The notes under the pieces were generated by a model that saw only the letters and a program-made list of their open reading frames with translations, was not told where the DNA came from and searched no databases. From assembly GCF_029227915.1 (NCBI RefSeq), contig NC_079875.1, forward strand, positions 40,693,201-40,757,200: DNA of 64,000 nucleotides. The letters are read 5' to 3'. Each line of letters begins with the position of its first letter. Within the stretch, counting starts at the first letter, position 1. A program made the position numbers and the translations under genes. Positions 12,030 through 24,200 of the stretch are shown here, piece by piece. Origin of the DNA: Hydractinia symbiolongicarpus. Its lineage: Eukaryota > Cnidaria > Hydrozoa > Anthoathecata > Hydractiniidae.

Positions 12030-13047
12030 GCCCATGAGACTTGTAGTTTTTAAAAATGTTTTCATTTTTGATGAGACGCTGAATAAAAGAAGTTTAATCG
12101 CCGGCAAACGAAAACCTGCGACTTCCCGTGAATCCCGGACTCGGCCCGTATAGTCAAAAGTATACAAAGAAAGTACCCAGGGAGTAAACTCATTCTCCGA
12201 ACGATTTTTTAAATTATTTTTTCACCACTAAAACGCATGAGACTTGTAGTTTTCAAAAATGTTTTCATTTTTGATGAGACGCTTAATGAAAGAGGTTTAA
12301 TCGCCGGCAAACGAAAACAAGCGATTTCCCCTAAATCCCGGGCTTAGCCCGTATAGTCGAATGTATGCAATGAAAGTACCCTGTGAGTAAACTCACTTCC
12401 AGAACGATTTTTTTAAATTATTTTTTCACCACTAAAACGCATAAGACTTGTTGTTTTCAAAAATGTTTTCATTTTTGATGAGACGCTGAATAAAAGAAGT
12501 TTAATCGCCGGCAAACGAAAACCTGCGATTTCCCGTGAATCCCGGACTCGGCCCGTATAGTCAAAAGTATACAAAGAAAGTACCCAGGGAGTAAACTCAT
12601 TTCCCGAACGATTTTTAAAATTATTTTTTCACCACTAAAACGCATGAGACTTGTAGTTTTCAGAAATGTTTTCATTTTTGATGAGACGCTGAATAAAAGA
12701 AGTTTAATCGCCGGCAAAGGAAAACCCGCGATTTCCCGTAAATCCCGGGCTTGGCCCGTATAGTCGAATGTATACAAAGAAAGTTCCCTGTGAGTAAACT
12801 CATTTCCAAAAAACGATTTTTTAAATTATTTTTTCACCACTAAAACGCATGAGACTTGTAGTTTTCAAAAATGTTTTCATTTTTGATGAGACGCTGAATA
12901 AAAGAAGTTTAATCGCCGGCAAACGAAAACCCGCCATTTCCCGTAAACGCAGGACTCGGCCCGTATGATCAAAAGTATACAAAGAAAGTACCCAGGGAGT
13001 AAACTCATTTCCCGAACGATTTTTTAAATTATTTTTTCACCACTAAA
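12030..13047 (+). repeat. Inserted 5-mer, duplicate of 11012-12029
   Basis: This 1018-bp block repeats the last five monomers of the preceding 13-mer unit in tandem. It starts with the AAAGCCCATGAG monomer and includes the CTCCGAACG tail, CATAAGACTTGTTG, CAGAAATG and GCAGGACTCGG monomers. After it the array resumes exactly where a normal unit would, with AAAACGC at 13048. It is a clean in-register local expansion of an existing HOR unit. Confidence 0.87.
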
Positions 13048-15687
13048 ACGCATGAGACTTGTAGTTTTCAAAAAATTTTTCATTTTTGATGAGACGCTGA
13101 ATAAAAGAAGTTTAATTGCCGGCAAACGAAAACCTGCGATTTCCCGTAAATCCCGGACTCGGCCCGTTAGTCAAAAGTATACAAAGAAAGTACCCAGGGA
13201 GTAAACTCATTTCCCAAACGATTTTTTAAATTATTATTTTACCACTAAAGCCCATGAGATTTGTAGTTTTTAAAAATGTTTTCCTTTTTGATGAGACGCT
13301 GAATAAAAGAAGTTTAATCGCCGGCAAAGGAAAACCTGCGATTTCCTGTAAATCCCGGACTCGGCCCGTATAGTCAAAAGTATACAAAGAAAGTACCCAG
13401 GGAGTAAACTCATTTCCCGAACGATTTTTTAAATTATTTTTTCACCACTAAAGCCCATGAGACTTGTAGTTTTTAAAAATGTTTTCATTTTTGATGAGAC
13501 GCTTAATGAAAGAAGTTTAATCGCCGGCAAACGAAAACCCGCCATTTCCCGTAAACCCCGGACTCGGCCCGTATACACAAAAGTATACAAAGAAAGTACG
13601 CAGGGAGTAAACTCATTTCCCGAACGATTTTTTAAATTATTTTTTCACCACTAAAACGCATGAGACTTGTAGTTTTCAAAAATGTTTTGATTTTTGATGA
13701 GTCGCTTAATGAAAGAGGTTTAATCGCCGGCAAACGAAAACCAGCGATTTCCCCTAAATCCCGGGCTTGGCCAGTGTAGTCGAATGTATACAAAGAAAGT
13801 ACCCGGGGAGTAAACTCATTTCCCGAACGATTTTTTAAATTTTTTTTCACCACTAAAACGCATGAGACTTGTAGTTTTCAAAAATGTTTTCATTTTTGAT
13901 GAGACGCTGAATAAAAGAAGTTTAATCGCCGGTAAACGAAAACCTGCGATTTCCCGTAAATCCCGGCCTTGGCCCGTATAGTCGAATGTATACAAAGAAA
14001 GTACCCTGTGAGTAAACTCATTTCCAGAACGATTTTTTAAATTATTTTTTCACCACTAAAACGCATAAGACTTGTAGTTTTCAAAAATGTTTTCATTTTT
14101 GATGAGACGCTGAATAAAAGAAGTTTAATCGCCGGCAAACGAAATCCTGCGATTTACCGTGAATCCCGGACTCGGCCCGTATAGTCAAAAGTATACAAAG
14201 AAAGTACCCAGGGAGTAAACTCATTTCCCGAACGATTTTTTAAATTATTTTTTCACCACTAAAACGCATGAGACTTGTAGTTTTCAGAAATGTTTTCATT
14301 TTTGATTAGACGCTGAATAAAAGAAGTTTAATCGCCGGCAAAGGAAAACCCGCGATTTCCCGTAAATCCCGGGCTTGGCTCGTATGGTCGAATGTATACA
14401 AAGAAAGTTCCCTGTGAGTAAACTCATTTCCAAAACGATTTTTTAAATTATCTTTTCACCACTAAAACGCATGAGACTTGTAGTTTTCAAAAATGTTTTC
14501 ATTTTTGATGAGACGCTGAATAAAAGAAGTTTAATCGCCGGCAAAGGAAAACCCGCCATTTCTCGTAAACCCGGGACTCGGCCCGTATGATCAAAAGTAT
14601 ACAAAGAAAGTACCCAGGGAGTAAACTCATTTCCCGAACGATTTTTTAAATTATTTTTTCACCACTAAAGCCCATGAGACTTGTAGTTTTTAAAAATGTT
14701 TTCATTTTTGATGAGACGCTGAATAAAAGAAGTTTAATCGCCGGCAAACGAAAACCTGCGACTTCCCGTGAATCCCGGACTCGGCCCGTATAGTCAAAAG
14801 TATACAAAGAAAGTACCCAGGGAGTAAACTCATTCTCCGAACGATTTTTTAAATTATTTTTTCACCACTAAAACGCATGAGACTTGTAGTTTTCAAAAAT
14901 GTTTTCATTTTTGATGAGACGCTTAATGAAAGAGGTTTAATCGCCGGCAAACGAAAACAAGCGATTTCCCCTAAATCCCGGGCTTAGCCCGTATAGTCGA
15001 ATGTATGCAATGAAAGTACCCTGTGAGTAAACTCACTTCCAGAACGATTTTTTTAAATTATTTTTTCACCACTAAAACGCATAAGACTTGTTGTTTTCAA
15101 AAATGTTTTCATTTTTGATGAGACGCTGAATAAAAGAAGTTTAATCGCCGGCAAACGAAAACCTGCGATTTCCCGTGAATCCCGGACTCGGCCCGTATAG
15201 TCAAAAGTATACAAAGAAAGTACCCAGGGAGTAAACTCATTTCCCGAACGATTTTTAAAATTATTTTTTCACCACTAAAACGCATGAGACTTGTAGTTTT
15301 CAGAAATGTTTTCATTTTTGATGAGACGCTGAATAAAAGAAGTTTAATCGCCGGCAAAGGAAAACCCGCGATTTCCCGTAAATCCCGGGCTTGGCCCGTA
15401 TAGTCGAATGTATACAAAGAAAGTTCCCTGTGAGTAAACTCATTTCCAAAAAACGATTTTTTAAATTATTTTTTCACCACTAAAACGCATGAGACTTGTA
15501 GTTTTCAAAAATGTTTTCATTTTTGATGAGACGCTGAATAAAAGAAGTTTAATCGCCGGCAAACGAAAACCCGCCATTTCCCGTAAACGCAGGACTCGGC
15601 CCGTATGATCAAAAGTATACAAAGAAAGTACCCAGGGAGTAAACTCATTTCCCGAACGATTTTTTAAATTATTTTTTCACCACTAAA
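13048..15687 (+). repeat. 13-mer HOR unit, full copy 2
   Basis: This copy carries the same thirteen monomers in the same order as the 9390-12029 unit and is 2640 bp long. It is followed directly at 15688 by a third start of the unit. That third start carries a few private changes, for example TACCCAGGG near 16238 in place of TACGCAGGG, AATGTGTAC near 16425, and CACCAATAAAACG near 16692. Confidence 0.85.
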
Positions 15688-16780
15688 ACGCATGAGACTT
15701 GTAGTTTTCAAAAAATTTTTCATTTTTGATGAGACGCTGAATAAAAGAAGTTTAATTGCCGGCAAACGAAAACCTGCGATTTCCCGTAAATCCCGGACTC
15801 GGCCCGTTAGTCAAAAGTATACAAAGAAAGTACCCAGGGAGTAAACTCATTTCCCAAACGATTTTTTAAATTATTATTTTACCACTAAAGCCCATGAGAT
15901 TTGTAGTTTTTAAAAATGTTTTCCTTTTTGATGAGACGCTGAATAAAAGAAGTTTAATCGCCGGCAAAGGAAAACCTGCGATTTCCTGTAAATCCCGGAC
16001 TCGGCCCGTATAGTCAAAAGTATACAAAGAAAGTACCCAGGGAGTAAACTCATTTCCCGAACGATTTTTTAAATTATTTTTTCACCACTAAAGCCCATGA
16101 GACTTGTAGTTTTTAAAAATGTTTTCATTTTTGATGAGACGCTTAATGAAAGAAGTTTAATCGCCGGCAAACGAAAACCCGCCATTTCCCGTAAACCCCG
16201 GACTCGGCCCGTATACACAAAAGTATACAAAGAAAGTACCCAGGGAGTAAACTCATTTCCCGAACGATTTTTTAAATTATTTTTTCACCACTAAAACGCA
16301 TGAGACTTGTAGTTTTCAAAAATGTTTTGATTTTTGATGAGTCGCTTAATGAAAGAGGTTTAATCGCCGGCAAACGAAAACCAGCGATTTCCCCTAAATC
16401 CCGGGCTTGGCCAGTGTAGTCGAATGTGTACAAAGAAAGTACCCGGGGAGTAAACTCATTTCCCGAACGATTTTTTAAATTTTTTTTCACCACTAAAACG
16501 CATGAGACTTGTAGTTTTCAAAAATGTTTTCATTTTTGATGAGACGCTGAATAAAAGAAGTTTAATCGCCGGTAAACGAAAACCTGCGATTTCCCGTAAA
16601 TCCCGGCCTTGGCCCGTATAGTCGAATGTATACAAAGAAAGTACCCTGTGAGTAAACTCATTTCCAGAACGATTTTTTAAATTATTTTTTCACCAATAAA
16701 ACGCATAAGACTTGTAGTTTTCAAAAATGTTTTCATTTTTGATGAGACGCTGAATAAAAGAAGTTTAATCGCCGGCAAAC
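15688..16780 (+). repeat. 13-mer HOR unit, partial third copy
   Basis: This segment of about 1.1 kb matches 13048 to about 14140. It stops where the next monomers become the CTGGAGACTTG type (16907) with AAACTTGTTTTC, a class that does not occur in the 13-mer unit. This is the boundary between zones C and D. The same boundary type appears again near 41250. Confidence 0.8.
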
Positions 16781-19700
16781 GAAAACCTGCGATTTACCGT
16801 AAATCCCGGGCTTGGCCCGTATAGTCAAAAGTATACAAAGAAAGTACCCAGGAAGTAAACTCATTTCCCGAACGATTTTTTAAATTATTTTTTCACCACT
16901 AAAACGCTGGAGACTTGTAGTTTTCAAACTTGTTTTCATTTTTGATGAGACGCTGAATAAAAGAAGTTTAATCGCCGGCAAACGAAAACCTGCGATTTCC
17001 CGTTAATCCCGGACTCGGCCCGTATAGTCAAAAGTATACAAAGAAAGTACCCAGGGTGTAAACTCATTTCCCGAACGATTCTTTAAATTATTATTTAACC
17101 ACTATAAAGCCCATGAGACTTGTAGTTTTCAAAAATGTTTTTATTTTTGATGAGACGCTGATTAAAAGAAGTTTAATCGCCGGCAAACGAAAACCCGCCA
17201 TTTCCCGTAAAGCCCGGGCTTGGCCCGTATAGTCAAAAGTATACAAAAAAAGTACCCAGGGAGTAAACTCATTTCCCGAACGATTTTTATATTATTGTTT
17301 AACCACTAAAACGCATGAGACTTGTAGTTTTCAAAAATGTTTTCATTTTTGATGGGACGCTGAATAAAAGAAGTTTAATCGCCGGCAAACGAAAACCTGC
17401 GATTTCCCGTTAATCCCGGACTCGGCCCGTATAGTCAAAAGTATACAAAGAAAGTACCCAGGGTGTAAACTCATTTCCCGAACGATTTTTTAAATTATTA
17501 TTTAACCACTATAAAGCCCATGAGACTTGTAGTTTTCAAAAATGTTTTTATTTTTGATGAGACGCTGATTAAAAGAAGTTTAATCGCCGGCAAACGAAAA
17601 CCCGCCATTTCCCGTAAAGCCCGGGCTTGGCCCGTATAGTCAAAAGTATACAAAAAAAGTACCCAGGGAGTAAACTCATTTCCCGAACGATTTTTATATT
17701 ATTTTTTAACCACTAAAACGCATAAGACTTGAAGTTTTCAAAAATGTTTTCATTTTTGATGGGACGCTGAATAAAAGAAGTTTAATCGCCGGCAAACGAA
17801 AACCCGCGATTTCCCGTAAATCCCGGACTCGGCCGGTATAGTCAAAAGTATACAAAGAAAGTACCCAGGGAGTAAACTCATTTCCCGAACGATTTTTTAA
17901 ATTATTTTTTCACCACTAAAACGCATGAGACTTGTAGTTTTCAAAAATGTTGTCATTTTTGATTAGACGCTTAATGAAAGAGGTTTAATCGCCGGCAAAC
18001 GAAAACCAGCGATTTCCCCTAAATCCGGGCTTGGCCCGTGTAGTCGAATGTATGCAATGAAAGTACCCTGTGAGTAAACTCATTTCCCGAAAGATTTTTT
18101 AAATTTTTTTTTCACCACTAAAACGCATGAGACTTGTAGTTTTCAAAAATGTTTTCATTTTTGATGAGACGCTGAATAAAAGAAGTTTAATCGCCGGCAA
18201 ACGAAAACCCGCCATTTCCCGTAAACGCAGGACTCGGCTCGTATGATCAAAAGTATACAAAGAAAGTACCCAGGGAGTAAACTCATTTCCCGAACGATTT
18301 TTTAAATTATTTTTTCACCACTAAAACGCATGAGACTTGTAGTTTTCCAAAATTTTTTCATTTTTGATGAGACGCTAAATAAAAGAAGTTTAATTGCCGG
18401 CAAACGAAAACCTGCGATTTCCCGTAAATCCCGGACTCGGCCCGTATAGTCAAAAGTATACAAAGAAAGTACCCAGGGAGTAAACTCATTTCCCAAACGA
18501 TTTTTTAAATTATTATTTTACCACTAAAGCCCATGAGATTTGTAGTTTTTAAAAATGTTTTCATTTTTGATGAGACGCTGAATAAAAGAAGTTTAATCGC
18601 CGGCAAAGGAAAACCTGCCATTTCCTGTAAATCCCGGACTCGGCCCGTATAGTCAAAAGTATGCAAAGAAAGTACCCAGGGAGTAAACTCATTTCCCGAA
18701 CGATTTTTTAAATTATTTTTTCACCACTAAAGCCCATGAGACTTGTAGTTTTTAAAAATGTTTTCATTTTTGATGAGACGCTTAATGAAAGAAGTTTAAT
18801 CGCCGGCAAACGAAAACCCGCCATTTCCCGTAAACCCCGGACTCGGCCCGTATACACAAAAGTATACTAAGAAAGTACCCAGGGAGTAAACTCATTTCCC
18901 GAACGATTTTTTAAATTATTTTTTCACCAGTAAAACGCATGAGACTTGTAGTTTTCAAAAATGTTTTGATTTTTGATGAGTCGTTTAATGAAAGAGGTTT
19001 AATCGCCGGCAAACGAAAACCAGCGATTTCCCCTAAATCCCGGGCTTGGCCAGTGTAGTCGAATGTATACAAAGAAAGTACCCAGGGAGTAAACTCATTT
19101 CCCGAACGATTTTTTAAATTTTTTTTCACCACTAAAACGCATGAGACTTGTAGTTTTCAAAAATGTTTTCATTTTTGATGAGACGCTGAATAAAAGAAGT
19201 TTAATCGCCGGCAAACGAAAACCTGCGATTTCCCGTTAATCCCGGACTCGGCCCGTATAGTCAAAAGTATACAAAGAAAGTACCCAGGGTGTAAACTCAT
19301 TTCCCGAACGATTTTTTAATTATTATTTAACCACTATAAAGCCCATGAGACTTGTAGTTTTCAAAAATGTTTTTATTTTTGATGAGACGCTGATTAAAAG
19401 AAGTTTAATCGCCGGCAAACGAAAACCCGCCATTTCCCGTAAAGCCCGGGCTTGGCCCGTATAGTCAAAAGTATACAAAAAAAGTACCCAGGGAGTAAAC
19501 TCATTTCCCGAACGATTTTTATATTATTGTTTAACCACTAAAACGCATGAGACTTGTAGTTTTCAAAAATGTTTTCATTTTTGATGGGACGCTGAATAAA
19601 AGAAGTTTAATCGCCGGCAAACGAAAACCTGCGATTTCCCGTTAATCCCGGACTCGGCCCGTATAGTCAAAAGTATACAAAGAAAGTACCCAGGGTGTAA

Positions 19701-21290
19701 ACTCATTTCCCGAACGATTTTTTAAATTATTATTTAACCACTATAAAGCCCATGAGACTTTTAGTTTTCAAAAATGTTTTTATTTTTGATGAGACGCTGA
19801 TTAAAAGAAGTTTAATCGCCGGCAAACGAAAACCCGCCATTTCCCGTAAAGCCCGGGCTTGGCCCGTATAGTCAAAAGTATACAAAAAAAGTACCCAGGG
19901 AGTAAACTCATTTCCCGAACGATTTTTATATTATTGTTTAACCACTAAAACGCATGAGACTTGTAGTTTTCAAAAATGTTTTCATTTTTGATGGGACGCT
20001 GAATAAAAGAAGTTTAATCGCCGGCAAACGAAAACCTGCGATTTCCCGTTAATCCCGGACTCGGCCCGTATAGTCAAAAGTATACAAAAAAAGTACCCAG
20101 GGAGTAAACTCATTTCCCGAACGATTTTTATATTATTTTTTAACCACTAAAACGCATAAGACTTGTAGTTTTCAAAAATGTTTTCATTTTTGATGGGACG
20201 CTGAATAAAAGAAGTTTAATCGCCGGCAAACGAAAACCCGCGATTTCCCGTAAATCCCGGACTCGGCCGGTATAGTCAAAAGTATACAAAGAAAGTACCC
20301 AGGGAGTAAACTCATTTCCCGAACGATTTTTTAAATTATTTTTTCACCACTAAAACGCATGAGACTTGTAGTTTTCAAAAATGTTGTCATTTTTGATTAG
20401 ACGCTTAATGAAAGAGGTTTAATCGCCGGCAAACGAAAACCAGCGATTTCCCCTAAATCCGGGCTTGGCCCGTGTAGTCGAATGTATGCAATGAAAGTAC
20501 CCTGTGAGTAAACTCATTTCCCGAAAGATTTTTTAAATTTTTTTTTCACCACTAAAACGCATGAGACTTGTAGTTTTCAAAAATGTTTTCATTTTTGATG
20601 AGACGCTGAATAAAAGAAGTTTAATCGCCGGCAAACGAAAACCCGCCATTTCCCGTAAACGCAGGACTCGGCCCGTATGATCAAAAGTATACAAAGAAAG
20701 TACCCAGGGAGTAAACTCATTTCCCGAACGATTTTTTAAATTATTTTTTCACCACTAAAACGCATGAGACTTGTAGTTTTCCAAAATTTTTTCATTTTTG
20801 ATGAGACGCTGAATAAAAGAAGTTTAATTGCCGGCAAACGAAAACCTGCGATTTCCCGTAAATCCCGGACTCGGCCCGTATAGTCAAAAGTATACAAAGA
20901 AAGTACCCAGGGAGTAAACTCATTTCCCAAACGATTTTTTAAATTATTATTTTACCACTAAAGCCCATGAGATTTGTAGTTTTTAAAAATGTTTTCATTT
21001 TTGATGAGACGCTGAATAAAAGAAGTTTAATCGCCGGCAAAGGAAAACCTGCGATTTCCTGTAAATCCCGGACTCGGCCCGTATAGTCAAAAGTATACAA
21101 AGAAAGTACCCAGGGAGTAAACTCATTTCCCGAACGATTTTTTAAATTATTTTTTCACCACTAAAGCCCATGAGACTTGTAGTTTTTAAAAATGTTTTCA
21201 TTTTTGATGAGACGCTTAATGAAAGAAGTTTAATCGCCGGCAAACGAAAACCCGCCATTTCCCGTAAACCCCGGACTCGGCCCGTATACA
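16780..21290 (+). repeat. Zone D start: dimer-rich region with a 12-mer duplication
   Basis: Two monomer types alternate. One has CACTATAAAGCCC before its ATG, GTTTTTATTTTTG, CGCTGATTAAAAG and TAAAGCCCGGGCTTGG. The other has TTTGATGGGACGC, CCTGCGATTTCCCG and TTAATCCCGG. They give a dimer of about 406 bp near 16950-17700 and 19150-20100. A larger duplication with an offset of 2434 bp (12 monomers) relates about 17640-19200 to about 20074-21640. Its left join, near 20085, is a chimeric monomer: its left part matches CCTGCGATTTCCCG monomers, and its right part carries the TACAAAAAAAGTACC of the other type. No non-satellite sequence is present. Confidence 0.8.
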
Positions 21291-24200
21291 CAAAAGTATA
21301 CAAAGAAAGTACCCAGGGAGTAAACTCATTTCCCGAACGATTTTTTAAATTATTTTTTCACCACTAAAACGCATGAGACTTGTAGTTTTCAAAAATGTTT
21401 TGATTTTTGATGAGTCGCTTAATGAAAGAGGTTTAATCGCCGGCAAACGACAACCAGCGATTTCCCCTAAATCCCGGGCTTGGCCAGTGTACTCGAATGT
21501 ATACAAAGAAAGTACCCAGGGAGTAAACTCATTTCCCGAACGATTTTTTAAATTTTTTTTCACCACTAAAACGCATGAGACTTGTAGTTTTCAAAAATGT
21601 TTTCATTTTTGATGAGACGCTGAATAAAAGAAGTTTAATCGCCCGCAAACGAAAACCTGCGATTTCCCGTAAATCCCGGCCTTGGCCCGTATAGTCGAAT
21701 GTATACAAAGAAAGTACCCTGTGAGTAAACTCATTTCCAGAACGATTTTTTAAATTATTTTTTCACCACTAAAACGCATAAGACTTGTAGTTTTCAAAAA
21801 TGTTTTTATTTTTGATGAGACGCTGAATAAAAGAAGTTTAATCGCCGGCAAACGAAAACCTGCGATTTACCGTAAATCCCGGGCTTGGCCCGTATAGTCA
21901 AAAGTATACAAAGAAAGTACCCAGGAAGTAAACTCATTTCCCGAACGATTTTTTAAATTATTTTTTCACCACTAAAACGCTGGAGACTTGTAGTTTTCAA
22001 ACTTGTTTTCATTTTTGATGAGACGCTGAATAAAAGAAGTTTAATCGCCGGCAAACGAAAACCTGCGATTTCCCGTTAATCCCGGACTCGGCCCGTATAG
22101 TCAAAAGTATACAAAAAAAGTACCCAGGGAGTAAACTCATTTCCCGAACGATTTTTATATTATTGTTTAACCACTAAAACGCATGAGACTTGTAGTTTTT
22201 AAAAATGTTTTCATTTTTGATGGGACGCTGAATAAAAGAAGTTTAATCGCCGGCAAACGAAAACCTGCGATTTCCCGTTAATCCCGGACTCGGCCCGTAT
22301 AGTCAAAAGTATACAAAGAAAGTACCCAGGGTGTAAACTCATTTCCCGAACGATTTTTTAAATTATTATTTAACCACTATAAAGCCCATGAGACTTGTAG
22401 TTTTCAAAAATGTTTTTATTTTTGATGAAAAGCTGATTAAAAGAAGTTTAATCGCCAGCAAACGAAAACCCGCCATTTCCCGTAAAGCCCGGGCTTGGCC
22501 CGTATAGTTAAAAGTATACAAAAAAGTACCCAGGGAGTAAACTCATTTCCCGAACGATTTTTATATTATTTTTTAACCACTAAAACGCATAAGACTTGTA
22601 GTTTTCAAAAATGTTTTCATTTTTGATGGGACGCTGAATAAAAGAAGTTTAATCGCCGGCAAACGAAAACCCGCGATTTCCCGTAAATCCCGGACTCGGC
22701 CGGTATAGTCAAAAGTATACAAAGAAAGTACCCAGGGAGTAAACTCATTTCCCGAACGATTTTTTAAATTATTTTTTCACCACTAAAACGCATGAGACTT
22801 GTAGTTTTCAAAAATGTTGTCATTTTTGATTAGACGCTTAATGAAAGAGGTTTAATCGCCAGCAAACGAAAACCAGCGATTTCCCCTAAATCCGGGCTTG
22901 GCCCGTGTAGTCGAATGTATACAAAGAAAGTACCCAGGGAGTAAACTCATTTCCCGAAAGATTTTTTAAATTTTTTTTTCACCACTAAAACGCATGAGAC
23001 TTGTAGTTTTCAAAAATGTTTTCATTTTTGATGAGACGCTTAATAAAAGAAGTTTAATCGCCGGCAAACGAAAACCCGCGATTTCCCGTAAATCCCAGGC
23101 TTGGCCCGTATAGTCAAAAGTATACAAAGAAAGTACCCAGGGAGTAAACTCATTTCCCGAACGATTTTTCAAATTATTTTTTCACCACTAAAACGCATGA
23201 GACTTGTAGTTTTCAAACTTGTTTTCATTTTTGATGAGACGCTGAATAAAAGAAGTTTAATCGCCGGCAAACGAAAACCCGCGATTTCCCGTAAATCCCG
23301 GGCTTGGCCCGTATAGTTGAATGTATATAAAGAAAGTACCCAGGGAGTAAACTGATTTCCCGGACGTTTTTTCAAATTATTTCTGCACCACTAGAACGAA
23401 TGAGACTTGTAGTTTTCAAAAATGTTTTCATTTTTAATGAGACGCTTAATGAAAGAGGTTTAATCGCCGGCAAACGAAAACCCGCGTTTTCCCGTAAATC
23501 CCAGGCTTGGCCCGTATAGTCAAAAGTATACAAAGAAAGTACCCAGGGTGTAAACTCATTTCCCGAACGATTTTTTAAATTATTATTTAACCACTATAAA
23601 GCCCATGAGACTTGTAATTTTCAAAAATGTTTTTATTTTTGATGAGACGCTGATTAAAAGAAGTTTAATCGCCGGCAAACGAAAACCCGCCATTTCCCGT
23701 AAAGCCCGGGCTTGGCCCGTATAGTCAAAAGTATACAAAAAAAGTACCCAGGGAGTAAACTCATTTCCCGAACGATTTTTATATTATTTTTTAACCACTA
23801 AAACGCATAAGACTTGTAGTTTTCAAAAATGTTTTCATTTTTGATGGGACGCTGAATAAAAGAAGTTTAATCGCCGGCAAACGAAAACCCGCGATTTCCC
23901 GTAAATCCCGGACTCGGCCGGTATAGTCAAAAGTATACAAAGAAAGTACCCAGGGAGTAAACTCATTTCCCGAACGATTTTTTAAATTATTTTTTCACCA
24001 CTAAAACGCATGAGACTTGTAGTTTTCAAAAATGTTGTCATTTTTGATTAGACGCTTAATGAAAGAGGTTTAATCGCCGGCAAACGAAAACCAGCGATTT
24101 CCCCTAAATCCGGGCTTGGCCCGTGTAGTCGAATGTATGCAATGAAAGTACCCTGTGAGTAAACTCATTTCCCGAAAGATTTTTTAAATTTTTTTTTCAC

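Larger units (their letters stand above)
7790..16780 (+). repeat. 13-mer HOR block, period 2640 bp
   Basis: A thirteen-monomer unit of 2640 bp is present as a partial copy (about 7790-9389), a full copy (9390-12029), a full copy (13048-15687) and a partial copy (15688 to about 16780). Between the two full copies lies an extra 1018-bp 5-mer. Diagnostic members are the CATAAGACTTGTTG monomer, the monomer with GATTTTTAAAATT, the CAGAAATG monomer with GGCAAAGG, the TTCAAAAAATTT monomer, the GATTTGTAG monomer with TTTTCCTTTTTG, and the GATGAGTCGC monomer with CCAGTGTAG. Full copies look identical in the stretches I compared, which implies recent amplification or strong homogenisation. The block ends near 16780, where GAAATCCTGCG is replaced by GAAAACCTGCG and the class changes. 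Confidence 0.88.
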
